A program made the position numbers and the translations under genes. Source: Chamaelirium japonicum (Eukaryota; Streptophyta; Magnoliopsida; Liliales; Melanthiaceae). From it: a stretch of DNA of 64,000 bases. The stretch is taken from contig OX393550.1 in assembly GCA_947650365.1 (NCBI GenBank), positions 52,230,379 to 52,294,378 on the forward strand, given 5' to 3'. Below the pieces are notes generated by a model. That model saw only the letters and a list, made by a program, of their open reading frames with translations, did not search any database and was not told the origin of the DNA. Shown piece after piece: positions 1 to 12,837 of this stretch; positions within the stretch are counted from its first letter, which is position 1; each line of letters begins with the position of its first letter.

Positions 1-247
<247 letters not shown>

Positions 248-294
248 AATGCTTGAATGCGGCATGCGGTGCGTGCCGCATGCCGCATTTTAGC

Positions 295-297
<3 letters not shown>
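248..297. repeat. Small GC-rich hairpin between microsatellites
   Basis: Around 259-290 a palindrome (GCGGCATGCGG paired with CCGCATGCCGC) surrounds GTGCGT. It lies between (TA)n(GA)n on the left and (CT)n(TA)n on the right. Its GCGGTGCGTGC core is shared with the larger palindromes at 385-522 and 646-787, so it may be a deleted member of the same family. Confidence 0.6.
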
Positions 298-366
<69 letters not shown>

Positions 367-384
367 GTGTGTGTGTGTGTGTGA
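298..384. repeat. (CT)n, (TA)n, (GT)n compound microsatellite
   Basis: CT repeats at about 300-327, TA repeats at about 328-366 and GT repeats at about 367-383 are visible directly. Confidence 0.95.
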
Positions 385-645
<261 letters not shown>

Positions 646-786
646 GTGTTAGGATGCGGCGTGCGGTGCGTGCGGCGCACCGCAGCAGCCGTCTGATGCA
701 CTGCTGCGTGCATCGCACGCACCGCAGCAGTGCATCAGACGGCTGCGGTGCGACGCCGCACGCACCGCACGCCGCATCCTAACATT

Positions 787-787
<1 letters not shown>
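646..787. mobile_element. GC-rich near-perfect foldback element in TA repeats, copy B
   Basis: About 139 bp form an almost complete palindrome. The left end GTTAGGATGCGGCGTGCGG is matched exactly by the inverted right end, and the arms meet near the centre at TGCGTGCATCGCACGCA. The element lies between (TA)n(GA)n on the left and (TA)n on the right. Size, palindromy and TA flanks recall rice Micron-type elements, but no sequence relationship to them can be claimed here. Confidence 0.7.

Positions 788-858
<71 letters not shown>
788..858. repeat. (TA)n microsatellite
   Basis: About 70 bp of uninterrupted TA dinucleotides. Confidence 0.95.
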
Positions 859-861
<3 letters not shown>

Positions 862-1225
862 TAGTAATGCCCGTGCCTATCGGCACGCAAAAGATTTCGA
901 GGGCAGGGACAATATTTTGAGAAAGTGCCAATATTTCAAAGGTGGCAATAAAATATTTCGAGAGCGGCGACAATATTTCGAAAGAGATAACAATATTTAG
1001 AGGGTGATAACAATATTTCGTGGGCGGTGATAATATTTTGAGGATGGTGACAATATTTTGTGAGCGGTGATAATACTCGTGTCAGTCGGCACTCGAATGG
1101 GGTGATAAAATTTATTCGGCAACGGCCATAATTGGTTGGGGCACTCCAATTCGGTTGGAAAGCTCACACTTGGCGAAAACAATATAATTCGTCGACGACC
1201 CTCACATTCAGAAGAAGTGCTCACT
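859..1225. repeat. Degenerate tandem repeat of about 20 bp (ACAATATTTCGAGGGCGG-like)
   Basis: From about 890 to 1080 a motif near GACAATATTTCGAGGGCGGT recurs every 18-22 bp with many changes. It is followed by a looser series with CACATTCGG-like and CTCGTG motifs. The array starts just after (TA)n with CACTAGTAATGCCCGTGC. Related arrays lie at 5365-5510 and 5913-6232, so this is a dispersed family of unknown type. No gene is visible. Confidence 0.6.
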
Positions 1226-1730
1226 ACCAATTAAATGTCTCTTGAATCGCAGTTGTATGGTACGCAGGATTTGCTGAAATTTTTCTCCCGAAGGAGGAAA
1301 TCCCCTTTTTTTTGGACGATGTGACGATTGGGTTATAACAAAGTGCAGCAAAGCAACCGGGCAGCAAAAATGAGTTCGAATCTCCTTCAGTTGGTCGGCT
1401 CAGGTTGGTGAGCCTGGCGCGCATCACCGCAGCACATAGTCGGCTGGAGTACGATTCACTTTTGGGCCGATTGTCATTATGTGGCTGTGATGCATGCAGT
1501 CCCACCGACTGGGGCCGACCAACTGGAAGAGATTTGAACTCCGTAAGATTGTAAGAATGCTCTCAAGAGGCACACATCTTTGTAGGAAAAAGAGCCAACC
1601 ATAAGTGGCCGCTGCTTTGGGACTTGCATAGTTGGCCCGCCCCTAGCACTTAGAGCACGTTGATAGGCTCTGGGCAACGGTTGTAGCATACGCAGGATTT
1701 GCTAAAATTTTTCCCCCTATTCATCTTCCC
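1226..1730. repeat. Segment bounded by a 40-bp direct repeat, with an internal inverted repeat
   Basis: Near-identical stretches containing ACGCAGGATTTGCTGAAATT lie at about 1249-1290 and 1677-1717 in the same orientation, 430 bp apart. Between them, GAGTTCGAATCTCC...AGTTGGTCGGC (1372-1402) is repeated in inverted form at about 1509-1545. No coding sequence is recognisable. It may be a small non-coding element with terminal direct repeats, but no clear target duplication is visible. Confidence 0.4.
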
Positions 1731-2316
1731 ATTCACAACAATGGTATTCAATTCAAATGTTCAACCAGAATGACATGGCTTCCAATCATAGCGTCCCTCT
1801 GGCTGCATTGTAGAGGCTGCGTGATTCATGATCGGGGTTGGGTGCAACGGTCTGTAATTGCGACACGTCATTATGGTTAAAAAAAATGGTAATGAAATCA
1901 GGTTAAAACGACCGTCAAAAAATAGCATAAATCACAAAGGAAAGCAGTCGATCACTTGATACTCGGACGGTCGCCTTTGCCACATCGACTCTAACCCTCC
2001 TTCAGCGATAACACGCACCTCCGCCGCTACCTCGACCCCAAACCGCCGCAAAAGCTTTCAAATTCAGCGGCCAATCCCATTCGTCACAAAAGATTTTTAA
2101 GATTGCCATCCTAAAGCCAATCCATGCAAGCATAGGCACCCATGACAACCAATGACTGTCAATCCGTGTGTTCAGAACACATACACCATTAGTAATACCT
2201 TGTCTTTGACACTGCAGCGACTGCCTTTACCAAGAAAACACTTTTGGCGGGGGTGCCAATCGGCACAGCCACCCCGCCCACATCGGTTGTGCCCCTCCTC
2301 TGACCGACTGCCCCTA

Positions 2317-2317
<1 letters not shown>
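1731..2317. other. No gene recognised
   Basis: Mixed-composition DNA. I see no convincing coding frame, repeat or RNA gene. Confidence 0.5.

Positions 2318-2378
<61 letters not shown>
2318..2378. repeat. (GT)n then (GA)n microsatellite
   Basis: About ten GT units are followed directly by about twenty GA units. Open frames here are repeat artefacts. Confidence 0.95.
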
Positions 2379-2382
<4 letters not shown>

Positions 2383-2700
2383 AATCATATATCCCTACAA
2401 CCCAACATATCATAATCGATAACTCAATGACAAATGCTTTACCTATTTGCTATCATATCCCTACATATAGGCGTTTGGGAGTAAGATAATCCCATCAAAA
2501 TATTTTTCTCATCAGTGTTTCATTGTACACCCATCATTGTAAACTCATATTGTGATAAAAAAACAGAAAATAAATTAAACATATCACTGATAACAGTTAA
2601 AGAAAAATGCAATGAAGGAACTTGAAAGGCATATCCATTTTTACTTGATCTCTGTGTTACAAACTATACATAAAACCATAGGATACATAAAATCAGATAC
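2379..2700. other. AT-rich DNA, no gene recognised
   Basis: AT-rich sequence with no supported coding frame or repeat unit. Confidence 0.5.
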
Positions 2701-3403
2701 TAAAGGAAATCTCTCTCTCTCTCTCTCTCCATACTTATTTCATCTATCTCTATAGAAAAAAAAAAAAAAAAAGCTCTTAACACCACCAATCATCTCTGTA
2801 CATGAAAAAAAAAAAAGAGACAAAATCAAAGGTAAGAAAACCTGTCCCCTTATCCAGTGATTCTCCGGGGATGACCTCTCTATCTTCCTGATGAAATGCA
2901 AAGCAAGAGGAATCAATACCTAAACCCTTCGGGGGAAACAAACACACACACACACACACACACAGATTCAAACAGAGAGAGAGAGATCGATACTTATGAT
3001 ATGAAGGGGGAAAGTTTTTTTAAAAAATTAATGTAAGAATCTAGGCATAAAGGAAATCTCTCTCTGTCTCTTTCTCTCTCTCTCTCTCTCCATACTTATT
3101 TCATCTATCTCTATAGAAAAAAAAAAAAAAAAAAGCTCTTAACACCACCAACCATCTCTGTACATGAAAAAAAAAAAAGAGACAAAATCAAAGGTAAGAA
3201 AACCTGTCCCCTTATCCAGTGATTCTCCGGGGATGACCTCTCTATCTTCCTGATGAAATGCAAAGCAAGAGGAATCAATACCTAAACCCTTCGGGGGAAA
3301 CAAACACACACACACACACAGATTCAAACAGAGAGAGAGATCGATACTTATGATCTGAAGGGGGAAAGTTTTTTTAAAAAATTAATGTAAGAATCTAGGC
3401 ATA
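2701..3403. repeat. Tandem duplication, two units of about 350 bp
   Basis: Unit 1 (about 2701-3047) and unit 2 (about 3048-3403) are nearly identical from TAAAGGAAATCTCTCTCT to AAGAATCTAGGCATA. They differ mainly in the lengths of the CT, A and CA runs. Each carries a poly(A) run, TGTCCCCTTATCCAGTGATT and a (CA)n tract. A minus-strand frame of 62-64 codons exists in both units but resembles nothing I recognise. High identity points to a recent local duplication. Confidence 0.85.
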
Positions 3404-5059
3404 CCGTTGATACTCACTGTGATTATCTCGCCGGAGGAGGAGAGGGGGATTGGTTTTGTTTGCCGATGGAATCGTCCATCAGATCTGACCGAGAGATTGT
3501 CGGCGGCAGGCCGACGTTCGGTGGTCGGGGTCGATCGAGAGAGGATGGGGTTGTGATCGGTTAGATGGGGAGGCGGAGGGCGAAGAGGCAGTTGGGGTCG
3601 GATCAGCAGACGGTCGGCAAGATCGAATCTGGATCGGCGAGATCGGATTTGGATCGGCGAGTCGGTGGGCAAGATCGGAGGTGCAGTAGGTCGATGAGAT
3701 CAGATCTGGATCTGGTCGGATCAGCCCCCTCCCCGTCGCTGCCCTTCCATTGGAAAATAAAGGGGGAGGGGAGTCGATCAGCCCCCTCCTCCTTTCGCCT
3801 GGTCGTTGTTCCTCTCCTTCGTGTCGCGCCGGCCACCGTCTTACCGAGATTGAGAGAGATCTGCAATCAAAAAAAAAAAAACTGAGATTGAGAGAGATCG
3901 AGATCTAGATCGAGCGAGAACTGCAATCAAAAAAAAAAACTGAGATTGAACTGCTCACTCACCTCTAAAAAACTGAGAAACCTGTTCACTGGCGGAGAGA
4001 TCCACCGGAGGAGATCTGCCCCTCCCCTTTTTGATGATCCACCAGAGAAGAAGAGGGGAGGCGGAGCCGATCAAACCCCTCCCCTTTTTTGCTGATCCAC
4101 CGTCTTATCGAGCCGATCAAACCCCTCCCCTCCCGACCAGATCCGCGGCTGAAATCGCCTGTGCACGTCTCCCCTGTGATCAGATCTGCACCGGATCTGC
4201 TCATCGCGATTAGGGGGCAGCAAACAGGGACGCATGTGATTCATAAACTGGAGGTGCCTGCCAATCAGGGGACCGGGAGTGCAATCGGAGCATCCTGTCA
4301 GCCAGAGATCTGGAGGGAGGCGTGCGATTCACAGAGAGAGGGGGGCGGTTCGCACAGAGAGAAAGAGGGGGAGAAGGAATTAGGGCGGATCACCTGGCCG
4401 ATCGCAGGAAATACCGTATGGGTTTCGTGAGTACAGCTGGAGGAGGCCTCCTGAAGCGGCCTCGCCTTCATCACCGGCCACGATCCGGGAGCATCAATGC
4501 CGGAGCCGCTCGGAGTTGAGTTGACGCCGTCGACCCCGGACTCCCTGCCCTTGATCCGTGGGTGGGAGGGCTGCACGCGGCCGAGGACCGTGGGTGGGAG
4601 GGCTGCACGGGTGTTCAGAGTGGGGGAGGGGGTTCAGCCGATAGAGATGGAAGAGAGATCGAAGAGAGAGAGAGAGGGGGTCGCACTGAGAGAGACAGAA
4701 AGAGGCACGCGAGAGAGATGGCCCCCGCTCTCCCCCTCTTCCTTTCATCGCCCCCCAAATCCCCAAATCCCGCATGCCTATTATTTGATCGCCACTGCCG
4801 GATCGTCCACCGCCCTTCTGTCAAGCCATTTGATTGCCTTGATCACCTTCCATTTTTAACCCTACTCTTATGGATCCGGACGGGTATTGATCATCTTCCA
4901 TTTTTGGAGAGCTGATCGGATCAATCACAGCCGCTAATCCATCTCTTCCAAGTGAATAGCACTCGCCCTAACAGCAATGAACGGCTGTGTTTGTCTCTTA
5001 GGTTTGTCTCTCGACTGCATTAAATGTTTATACCCCCCACAAAACCCTGAAATATTATA
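3404..5059. repeat. GA/GC-rich dispersed repeat segment, copy 1
   Basis: Purine-rich DNA with many GATC-containing words. Two blocks recur at 9.5-9.7 kb in the same order and orientation. One contains CGCCTGTGCACGTCTCCCC (4155-4205, matched near 9530-9585). The other contains GGGGAGGGGGTTCAGCCGAT followed by GA runs and GGCACGCGAGAGAGATGGC (4620-4720, matched near 9630-9716). Several open frames over 90 codons exist on both strands, but all are low-complexity and mutually overlapping, so I call no gene. It may be part of a non-coding transposon or duplicated gene-leader DNA. Confidence 0.5.
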
Positions 5060-5169
<110 letters not shown>

Positions 5170-5364
5170 TGCGAATAAAGAAAGGATAAGAAACAATTGG
5201 ATTAGATAATAGGGTTTGCAAATCAACCCCTCAAATTAAGCATAATTGCGTATAAATCCCTTAAGTTAGACTATTTGCATATCGATCCCTCAAAAGATTG
5301 TAAAAAAAAATTTGAGAAAAAAATAATTGGTTCGAACATCTGAACTAAATTGCTGAAAGAACAG

Positions 5365-5510
5365 AGGCACAAAAGATTTCGAGGGAGACGAAAAATATTT
5401 CGAGGGCACCGATAATATTTCGAGGGAGATGACAAAAATTCGAGGGTGGCGAAAATAATTCGACGGAGGTGACAATATTTCGAAGTTGGCAACAATATTT
5501 AGTTATTCAT
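5365..5510. repeat. Degenerate 20-bp tandem repeat, second array
   Basis: Starting at GGCACAAAAGATTTCGAGGG, a motif near GACAATATTTCGAGGG recurs six to seven times. The start matches the beginning of the array at 880-905, so both descend from one dispersed sequence. Confidence 0.6.
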
Positions 5511-5665
5511 AAAGTTATATTAACCGGGTCGGGTTGAGGAGGGTTGGAGTAAAACCCGAACCCGACCGATCGAGTTTTAAAATTTAAATCCCAAACCCAT
5601 CTCAATCAAATTGGGTTGGGTCGGTTAACCCGATAAACCCAGTTAATTGCCACCCCTAATCATTG
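5511..5665. repeat. Dispersed repeat rich in GGGTCGGGTT / AACCCGACC
   Basis: Both strands carry short words such as CCGGGTCGGGTTG and TTGGGTTGGGTCGG, ending in AATTGCCACCCCTAA. A second example is at 43,930-44,130 in inverted order, beginning at AGGGGTGGCAAT. This pattern is common in plant intergenic repeats. I cannot assign a superfamily. Confidence 0.5.
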
Positions 5666-5912
5666 CAAAGACTATAATGTGACCATTGTGCATCATCTAA
5701 ATTGGTCAAAGATTTGGAGTTTTATTTCTTTCTGTGGGCAGTAGCGAACCCTAGCCACCAATTACCGGGCAAATGGGCATCCATTTCTTTTAACTTAACA
5801 ACGGGAGTGGTGGAGTCACAGTTGTCTTCTCTAAGTTCATTACATAGTCAACTTTGAATATTTCAACCGTTTCTTTACAACATAAATACTTAAAAGACTT
5901 CATAACATTTTG
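5666..5912. other. No gene recognised
   Basis: AT-rich intergenic sequence with no supported frame. Confidence 0.45.
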
Positions 5913-6232
5913 AAGATGGCAATAGTAATTCAAAAATAGTGATAATATTTCGAGGAGGTGACAATATTTCAAGCACGGCAACATAAAAGAAATGTGAAGA
6001 CCATGTCGTCACACATTCACCGAGGGCACCCAAATTCGGTGGGAGTGGCCACATTATGTAAAAGCGCCCACGTTCGGCGGAGGCAGCCACATTTTGATAA
6101 AGCGCCCACATTTGGCAAGGATGGCCACATTCTGTGAAGGTGCCCATAATCGGCAAAGGTGAAAATTATTTCGACAGCGCCCACATTCTGTGAAAGTGCC
6201 CACATTCGGTGAGGGCGCCAACATCAGGCTCA
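5913..6232. repeat. Degenerate 20-bp tandem repeat, third array
   Basis: The first part (5913-5990) resembles the ATATTTCGAGG arrays. The larger part (6010-6230) is a series of GCGCCCACATTCGGCGAGG-like units of 18-22 bp, about ten in number. Minus-strand open frames of 60-90 codons here simply read through the repeat. Confidence 0.65.
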
Positions 6233-7316
6233 ACCTATTCTAAACTAATGGGTAACAGTTTAGAGGGGTGCAGAATTTGAGGCGCAAATTAAGAAGTGCT
6301 GACAGGTATGCTTGCCATATGGTCCCATCGTTAATCGCATTTAGCCACTGTGATGCCCTTAGTGTCGTGCGGAGCGCAGCAATTAACTGGCTATTGTTTC
6401 CAACTGAAAGAGACTTCCGTGTATGTACGTATTATAGATGAATATGTGAGACAGATTTTTACATGTATCGGGATCTACTATAGATGTTCGGCCAAGATCA
6501 TCGGATCCATACATATACCCGGATTTGGGTTACTAGTCAGAACTTCAAAAAAATTTTAAAAAAACCTCGATAACTTAATCCCACTTATCGAACGCCATTC
6601 TTTTCATGGTGAAACAGAGTCGAGCCCCCTCTCCTTGTGATCCTCGAATCCAATGGATCCATGGATGGCACCGTTAGACAACTTTTTTTTTTGGCAATGG
6701 GACTAATGCCACTTAATGGCGTCGTGGTGGTTGAATAGCATCGGAAAAGGAGGGAATTATTTTTTATTTTGCATCAACATAGCTATAACCTACAATATGT
6801 TTTTTTCAAAACAAAATTTAATGGATACATACGAAATAACAGTAGCATCAACAATTTCTGGATGGGATTGAAGTATATGCTCCAATTCAATTGGGGGGAC
6901 CTGAACCAATGCATACTTACCGCGAAAAAAAAAACAGCCAATACATACAACTTCTCTCTGTCATAATGATTTAAAAAACTGATCAATGAAAACAATATTT
7001 TTCTTCTTGAGTTTCGATTAGTCGGTAAGACACTTGATTATGGTGCAGAATCGCTAGGCCAATCAAAGTCAACAATCAGACCAAACTTGGAAGCTCAAAA
7101 TGCAAATTGTTGTCAATTTTATGTTAAACTATAATCAGGGAAGCACCTCAAGTTCATGAGATCAAACACTATTAAATAAAAAAATATCCTGATTTATAGT
7201 TTTCATAAATCATATTTATGAAAAGCAAACAAATATATAAATAACATATGAGCAAGACAAAAAAATTTCAAACCTTGATTCCTGATTCCTTAAACTTGAG
7301 AAAATTTGCATGCCCT

Positions 7317-7318
<2 letters not shown>
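6233..7318. other. AT-rich intergenic DNA, no gene recognised
   Basis: Short open frames on both strands around 6770-6995 overlap one another and look like chance. No repeat, RNA gene or protein match is evident. Confidence 0.45.

Positions 7319-7361
<43 letters not shown>
7319..7361. repeat. (GA)n microsatellite
   Basis: About twenty GA units. Confidence 0.95.
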
Positions 7362-7363
<2 letters not shown>

Positions 7364-7390
7364 TATAAGCGTGCGAGGGCAGTGTATAAC

Positions 7391-9080
7391 TCAGCTTCAA
7401 GTTAACATGAAAATTCTTTCAACGTCCTCCCTCGCCTTGGCATTGTTATGCACGAACCACTCATTGCAGCGTTGCTCCATCATCTCGGAGCGTCTAAAAG
7501 TGCAAAACTTGTATTAGTTTCAATAAAAAACATGCATCAAACCAATGAAATGTAATCAAAGAATGGAGAAACTTTTAACATATAAAAAAATAACATATAT
7601 ACCTTTTATATATAGATCTACCAAGAGATTTAAAAAGTCAGGAGCATAAGATGAATAAAAAAATATATATAAAGGCATCACAGATGTGTTGGGTTTCATT
7701 TGTTACCTGATTTGGAAGTTACTTCGTCATGCTTTTGCTTTGCTCCATTGTTGACCTACATCCTCATAAAACGGTATATGAAGGACCATAGAAGCCACCC
7801 CAAAGTGAAACGATAGAATCATAAATGTTATTATCTATTCCGTAGATCTGAAGTCAAAAGCTAATTAAAAGAAAGAAGGTTCAAATCTAAGAATCGGTTG
7901 AACCTGCAAAACACACACTTTACTCCTCTCGTTACCACCATCTGCTACATTCTATATCTCGAATTCCTCTTCGAAGAGAAAAAGGACCTGAGTAAAGTTG
8001 AGGTATGAATGAAGATAGATATAGATGCATGCCCACTTAAAACAAAAAAAAAAAGAATATAAAGATAAGGGATTTGGGGGCACTTACATGGTATCAGATT
8101 CCGGTAAGGTTGAAGCTTCGAGGAGTCAAACGAAGGCAGTGTTGGAAATTTTGTACACAGCGTAGCTCTTCAACACCTGAAATTTTGTAGGCATGAGAGA
8201 GAGAGATGCAATTAAAAGAAAGATGGTTCAAATCTAAGAATCGGTTGAACCTGCAAAACACACACTTTACTCCTCTTGTTACCACCATCTGCTACATTCT
8301 ATATCTCGAATTCCTCTTCGAAGAGAAAAAGGACCTGAGTAAAGTTGAGGTATGAATGAAGATAGATATAGATGCATGCCCACTTAAAACAAAAAAAAAA
8401 GAATATAAAAATAAGGGATTTGGGGGCACTTACATGGTATCAGATTCCGGTAAGGTTGAAGCTTCGAGGAGTCAAACGAAGGCAGTGTTGGAAATTTTGT
8501 ACACAGCGTAGCTCTTCAACACCTGAAATTTTGTAGGCATGAGAGAGAGAGATGCAATTAAAAGAAAGAAGGTTCAAATCTAAGAATCGGTTGAACCTGC
8601 AAAACACACACTTTACTCCTCTCGTTACCACCATCTGCTACATTCTATATCTCGAATTCCTCTTCGAAGAGAAAAAGGACCTGAGTAAAGTTGAGGTATG
8701 AATGAAGATAGATATAGATGCATGCCCACTTAAAACAAAAAAAAAAAAGAATATAAAGATAAGGGATTTGGGGGCACTTACATGGTATCAGATTCCGGTA
8801 AGGTTGAAGCTTCGAGGAGTCAAACGAAGGCAGTGTTGGAAATTTTGTACACAGCGTAGCTCTTCAACACCTGAAATTTTGTAGGCATGAGAGAGAGAGA
8901 TGCAATTTGGGAACTGTGATGAGCGTCGACCAACCAACCGACTGAAGGAGATGGTGGCACCGGACCTTGATGGCGTAGCGGACCGGCTTGGGCGGCAAGG
9001 TACTTGGCGAGGATGCAGGCGTTGTTGACGTCTAGCCAGACTTCAATGGAGTAGCAGACCCCGGCCTGGGCTGTGTTCAT
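7391..9080 (-). pseudogene. Possible decayed multi-exon host gene of unknown function
   Basis: I do not recognise a protein family. Read on the minus strand, short frames flanked by splice-like signals are seen. The first is a GC-balanced frame from ATG at 9080 to about 8905 with words such as CYSIEVWLDVNNACILAKY. Next come three copies of a stretch ending CCAT|GTAAGTG within the 347-bp tandem unit. A segment lies at about 7740-7830 between TTCAG and GTAACA. A last stretch at 7391-7495 follows TTTTAG and could read RSEMMEQRCNEWFVHNN before a stop. The frames do not connect cleanly. It may be a gene damaged by the tandem expansion, or chance. Confidence 0.22.
7864..8908. repeat. Tandem triplication, three units of about 347 bp
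   Basis: Units begin with ATTAAAAGAAAGA at 7864, 8211 and 8557. The third ends at about 8908 in GATGCAATTTGGG. The copies differ by only a few bases and by poly(A) length, so the expansion is recent. Each unit contains TTTCAG|GTGTTGAAGAGC and CCAT|GTAAGTG on the minus strand, a pattern expected of a small exon with its splice sites. Confidence 0.9.
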
Positions 9081-9192
9081 TGCTCATGCATCCTCCTCCT
9101 CCTACTCAGTGATGGCAGTTCAGATAATCAAAAAAATAACAAAGAATAAATGCAAAGAAAAAGAAGCAGAGAATCGAAGTGGGAGAGGATCG

Positions 9193-9223
<31 letters not shown>

Positions 9224-9780
9224 GGGAACCTGTGGTAGTCTCGGCCCAGCGACCACCCGATCTGAGACCAGATCCGTGGCAGTCCCAGCCCGGCGACCAA
9301 CACGCGGCTCTTTCGGCCCGGCGACCAGATCGACCTCGAGATCTGAGCTCCGACGACCACCGCGCGGCTCTTTCGACCCGGCGACCAGATCTGTAGCCCT
9401 CCGACCACCGAGTTGCTGCCGGCGACCACCGAGCTGCTGCCGGCGACCACCGAGCTGCTACCTCCAGATCCGCGGCTATCCCAGCCCGGCGACCAGATCC
9501 GCGGCCCTCCCGACCAGATCCACGGCTGAAAGCGCCTGTGCACGTCTCCCCTGTGATCAGATCTGCACCGGATCTGCTCATCATCTCCCCTGTGATTAGA
9601 TCTGCCAAGGACCGCACGGGTGTCCAGAGTTGGGGAGGGGGTTCAGCCGATGGAGATCGAAGAGAGAGAGAGAGGGTCACACTGAGAGAGACATAGAGAG
9701 GCACGCGAGAGAGATGGCTTGGTCGGAGAGGAGAGAGGAGAGGGCTTGGCCGCCCCTCCTTCCATCGCTGCTGTTGCCGG

Positions 9781-9822
<42 letters not shown>

Positions 9823-10313
9823 CACACATTAGCCGGCTTCAGAGAGAGAGAGAGTATAAGCGGTGAGAGGGGCGGGTGGCTCCGATTTCCAAGAGAGAGA
9901 GAGAGAGAGGAGGGCGGGCCGGCTTCAGAAAGAGGGCGATTTAAGAGGGCAGGGGGCTCCGACTTCCTAGAGAGAGGGAGAGGGCCACACAGTGGACCGG
10001 CTACAGGGAGAAAGATAGATTTAGCGGTGAGAGGCGCCGGGGGGCTCCGATTTCCGAGAGAGAGAGAAGAGGAAGGCGGGCGGGTTTCTGAGACAAAGAG
10101 AGAGAGGGTGATTTAAGAGTCGATTTGGTCGGGGTTAGAAAACGGACGATTGTGATCGAGTTGGGGATATAAGATGCTGAGTGAGATTAGTTCATTTGGG
10201 TTAGGTGAAACGGACGACTGTGATCGAGTCTCCAAGTTTATCCCCCTCCTCTAGATAAATCTGAGCCGCTCCTTTGTCTCAGTTCATTTGTCCCCCCCAC
10301 AACCGTCGTCCCT

Positions 10314-10314
<1 letters not shown>
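9081..10314. repeat. GA/GC-rich dispersed repeat segment, copy 2
   Basis: Related to 3404-5059. It shares the CGCCTGTGCACGTCTCCCC block and the GTTCAGCCGATGGAGAT block. It also has a G run (9212-9226), a small tandem repeat of GGCGACCACCGAGCTGCTGCC at about 9410-9465, and GA runs near 9664, 9785-9820, 9843 and 9890. Overlapping open frames on both strands (up to about 235 codons) are low complexity. No gene is called. Confidence 0.5.

Positions 10315-10377
<63 letters not shown>
10315..10377. repeat. (TA)n microsatellite
   Basis: TA repeat that directly abuts the left end of the foldback element at 10378. Confidence 0.95.
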
Positions 10378-10379
<2 letters not shown>

Positions 10380-10757
10380 GTCAGGATCGGATGACCCAGC
10401 AAATAACCCAGCAACCTTTGATGCACCTAGATGTTTTAGAATGGGCTGATTTTTTGTAGACATGTTGTCTATGGTATGTTGATCATCCTCATAAAAAATC
10501 AGCCCATTCTAAAACATCTAGATGCATCGAATGCGATCTTCAAATCAATGGTTAAAATTGACAGTCAAAAACCGTTGATTTGAAGATTGCATTTGACGCA
10601 CGTAGATGTTTTAGAATTAGCTGATTTTTTGTGAGGATGATCAACATACCATAGACAACATGTCTACAAAAAATCAGCCCATTCTAAAATCTCTAGGTGC
10701 ATCAAAGGGTGCTGGGTTATTGCTGAGTCAAAATTTGCTGGGTCAGCCGATCCCAAC
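10378..10757. mobile_element. Foldback element bounded by TA microsatellites, family 2
   Basis: Non-coding, about 380 bp. Its ends are inverted copies: GATGACCCAGCAAATAACCC near 10390 against the inverse of a GGGTTATTGCTGAGTC-type end near 10715-10745. Inside lie two hairpins. Each has an arm containing TAGATGTTTTAGAAT..GCTGATTTTTTG and an arm containing CAAAAAATCAGCCCATTCTAAA. The halves are joined around TGGTTAAAATTGACAGTCAAAAACC. (TA)n lies on the left and (CT)n(TA)n on the right. The ends differ from those of the next element, so this is a separate family with the same niche. Confidence 0.75.
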
Positions 10758-10758
10758 C

Positions 10759-10832
<74 letters not shown>
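10758..10832. repeat. (CT)n then (TA)n microsatellite
   Basis: Separates the foldback elements at 10378-10757 and 10833-11540. Confidence 0.95.
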
Positions 10833-12047
<1,215 letters not shown>

Positions 12048-12837
12048 TGTGGGTGCAAATTTTGGCATAAGTTTACCTACTACCACGGGACCCACCGGCC
12101 CTGCCTGGTGGGCCCACGAGGACTACCACGGGACCCACCGGCCCTGCCTGGTGGGCCCACGAGGACTACCACGGGACCCACCGGCCCTGCCTGGTGGGCC
12201 CACGAGGACTACCACGGGACCCACCGGCCCTGCCTGGTGGGCCCACGAGGACTACCACGGGACCCACCGGCCCTGCCTGGTGGGCCCACGAGGACTACCA
12301 CGGGACCCACCGGCCCTGCCTGGTGGGCCCACGAGGACTACCACGGGACCCACCGGTCCTGCCTGGAGGATCCCCAGATACAGCAGCAGAAACCGCCATT
12401 TACCCCGGAATTCCCACCAGAGAAGCCTATAAATAGCAGAGCCTTCGAATGTAAAAGGATCGATTCTGAAAAAAGATCGAATTCTCAGTTCTAAGAAACC
12501 AGAGCTCTAGGATTTCTAACTTCCGATCTACCATCTCTCTTTGATCTTCTTTTCTCTTTCGAAGAGATCAGAGAGCTTTCAGTGACACTCGGCCTGTCGA
12601 GGTCACTTCAACTGAAGTGTTAGTGAATTTGGGTTGCTCCCTATAGCACGGAGACGTAGGCTTCGGCTGAACTCCGAGATCACATCTCGTGTCACAATTT
12701 CTCTGATTGCATTCCTCTGTTTGCATATCAAAAGATTTCAACTCCAATTGACAGATCAATCAACGATCTTCAACTCGAACCTTCAATTGACTGGTGCTGC
12801 GAGAGTCTTCGGGTCGGCACGAAGATTTTCCCCCACA
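12048..12837 (+). repeat. 5' LTR of the Tat element
   Basis: Begins TGTGGGTGCAAATTTTGG and ends CCCCCACA. It contains a 43-bp tandem array (12077-12360) and a TATAAATAG box at 12428-12436, a likely promoter. It is followed by TGGCGCCGTCTGTGGG, a primer-binding-site sequence whose first nine bases suit a tRNA ending in GGCGCCA (tRNA-Asp type). Confidence 0.93.
12077..12360. repeat. 43-bp tandem repeat in the 5' LTR, about seven copies
   Basis: The unit begins CTACCACGGGACCCACCGG and ends GGGCCCACGAGGA. Six copies are almost identical and the last is diverged and partial. The 3' LTR has about nine copies (24907-25290), and the 86-bp length difference between the LTRs equals two units. Open frames across the array (GPTRTTTGP-like) are repeat artefacts. 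Confidence 0.95.

Noticed and set aside
1370-1390. GAGTTCGAATCTCC as a tRNA or SINE B box
   Set aside because: No A box at the expected distance and no cloverleaf; the word is part of a local inverted repeat.
9106-9827. Minus-strand frame of 235 codons in the GA-rich segment
   Set aside because: Low complexity, overlaps other frames on both strands, and reads through GA runs and a 21-bp repeat.
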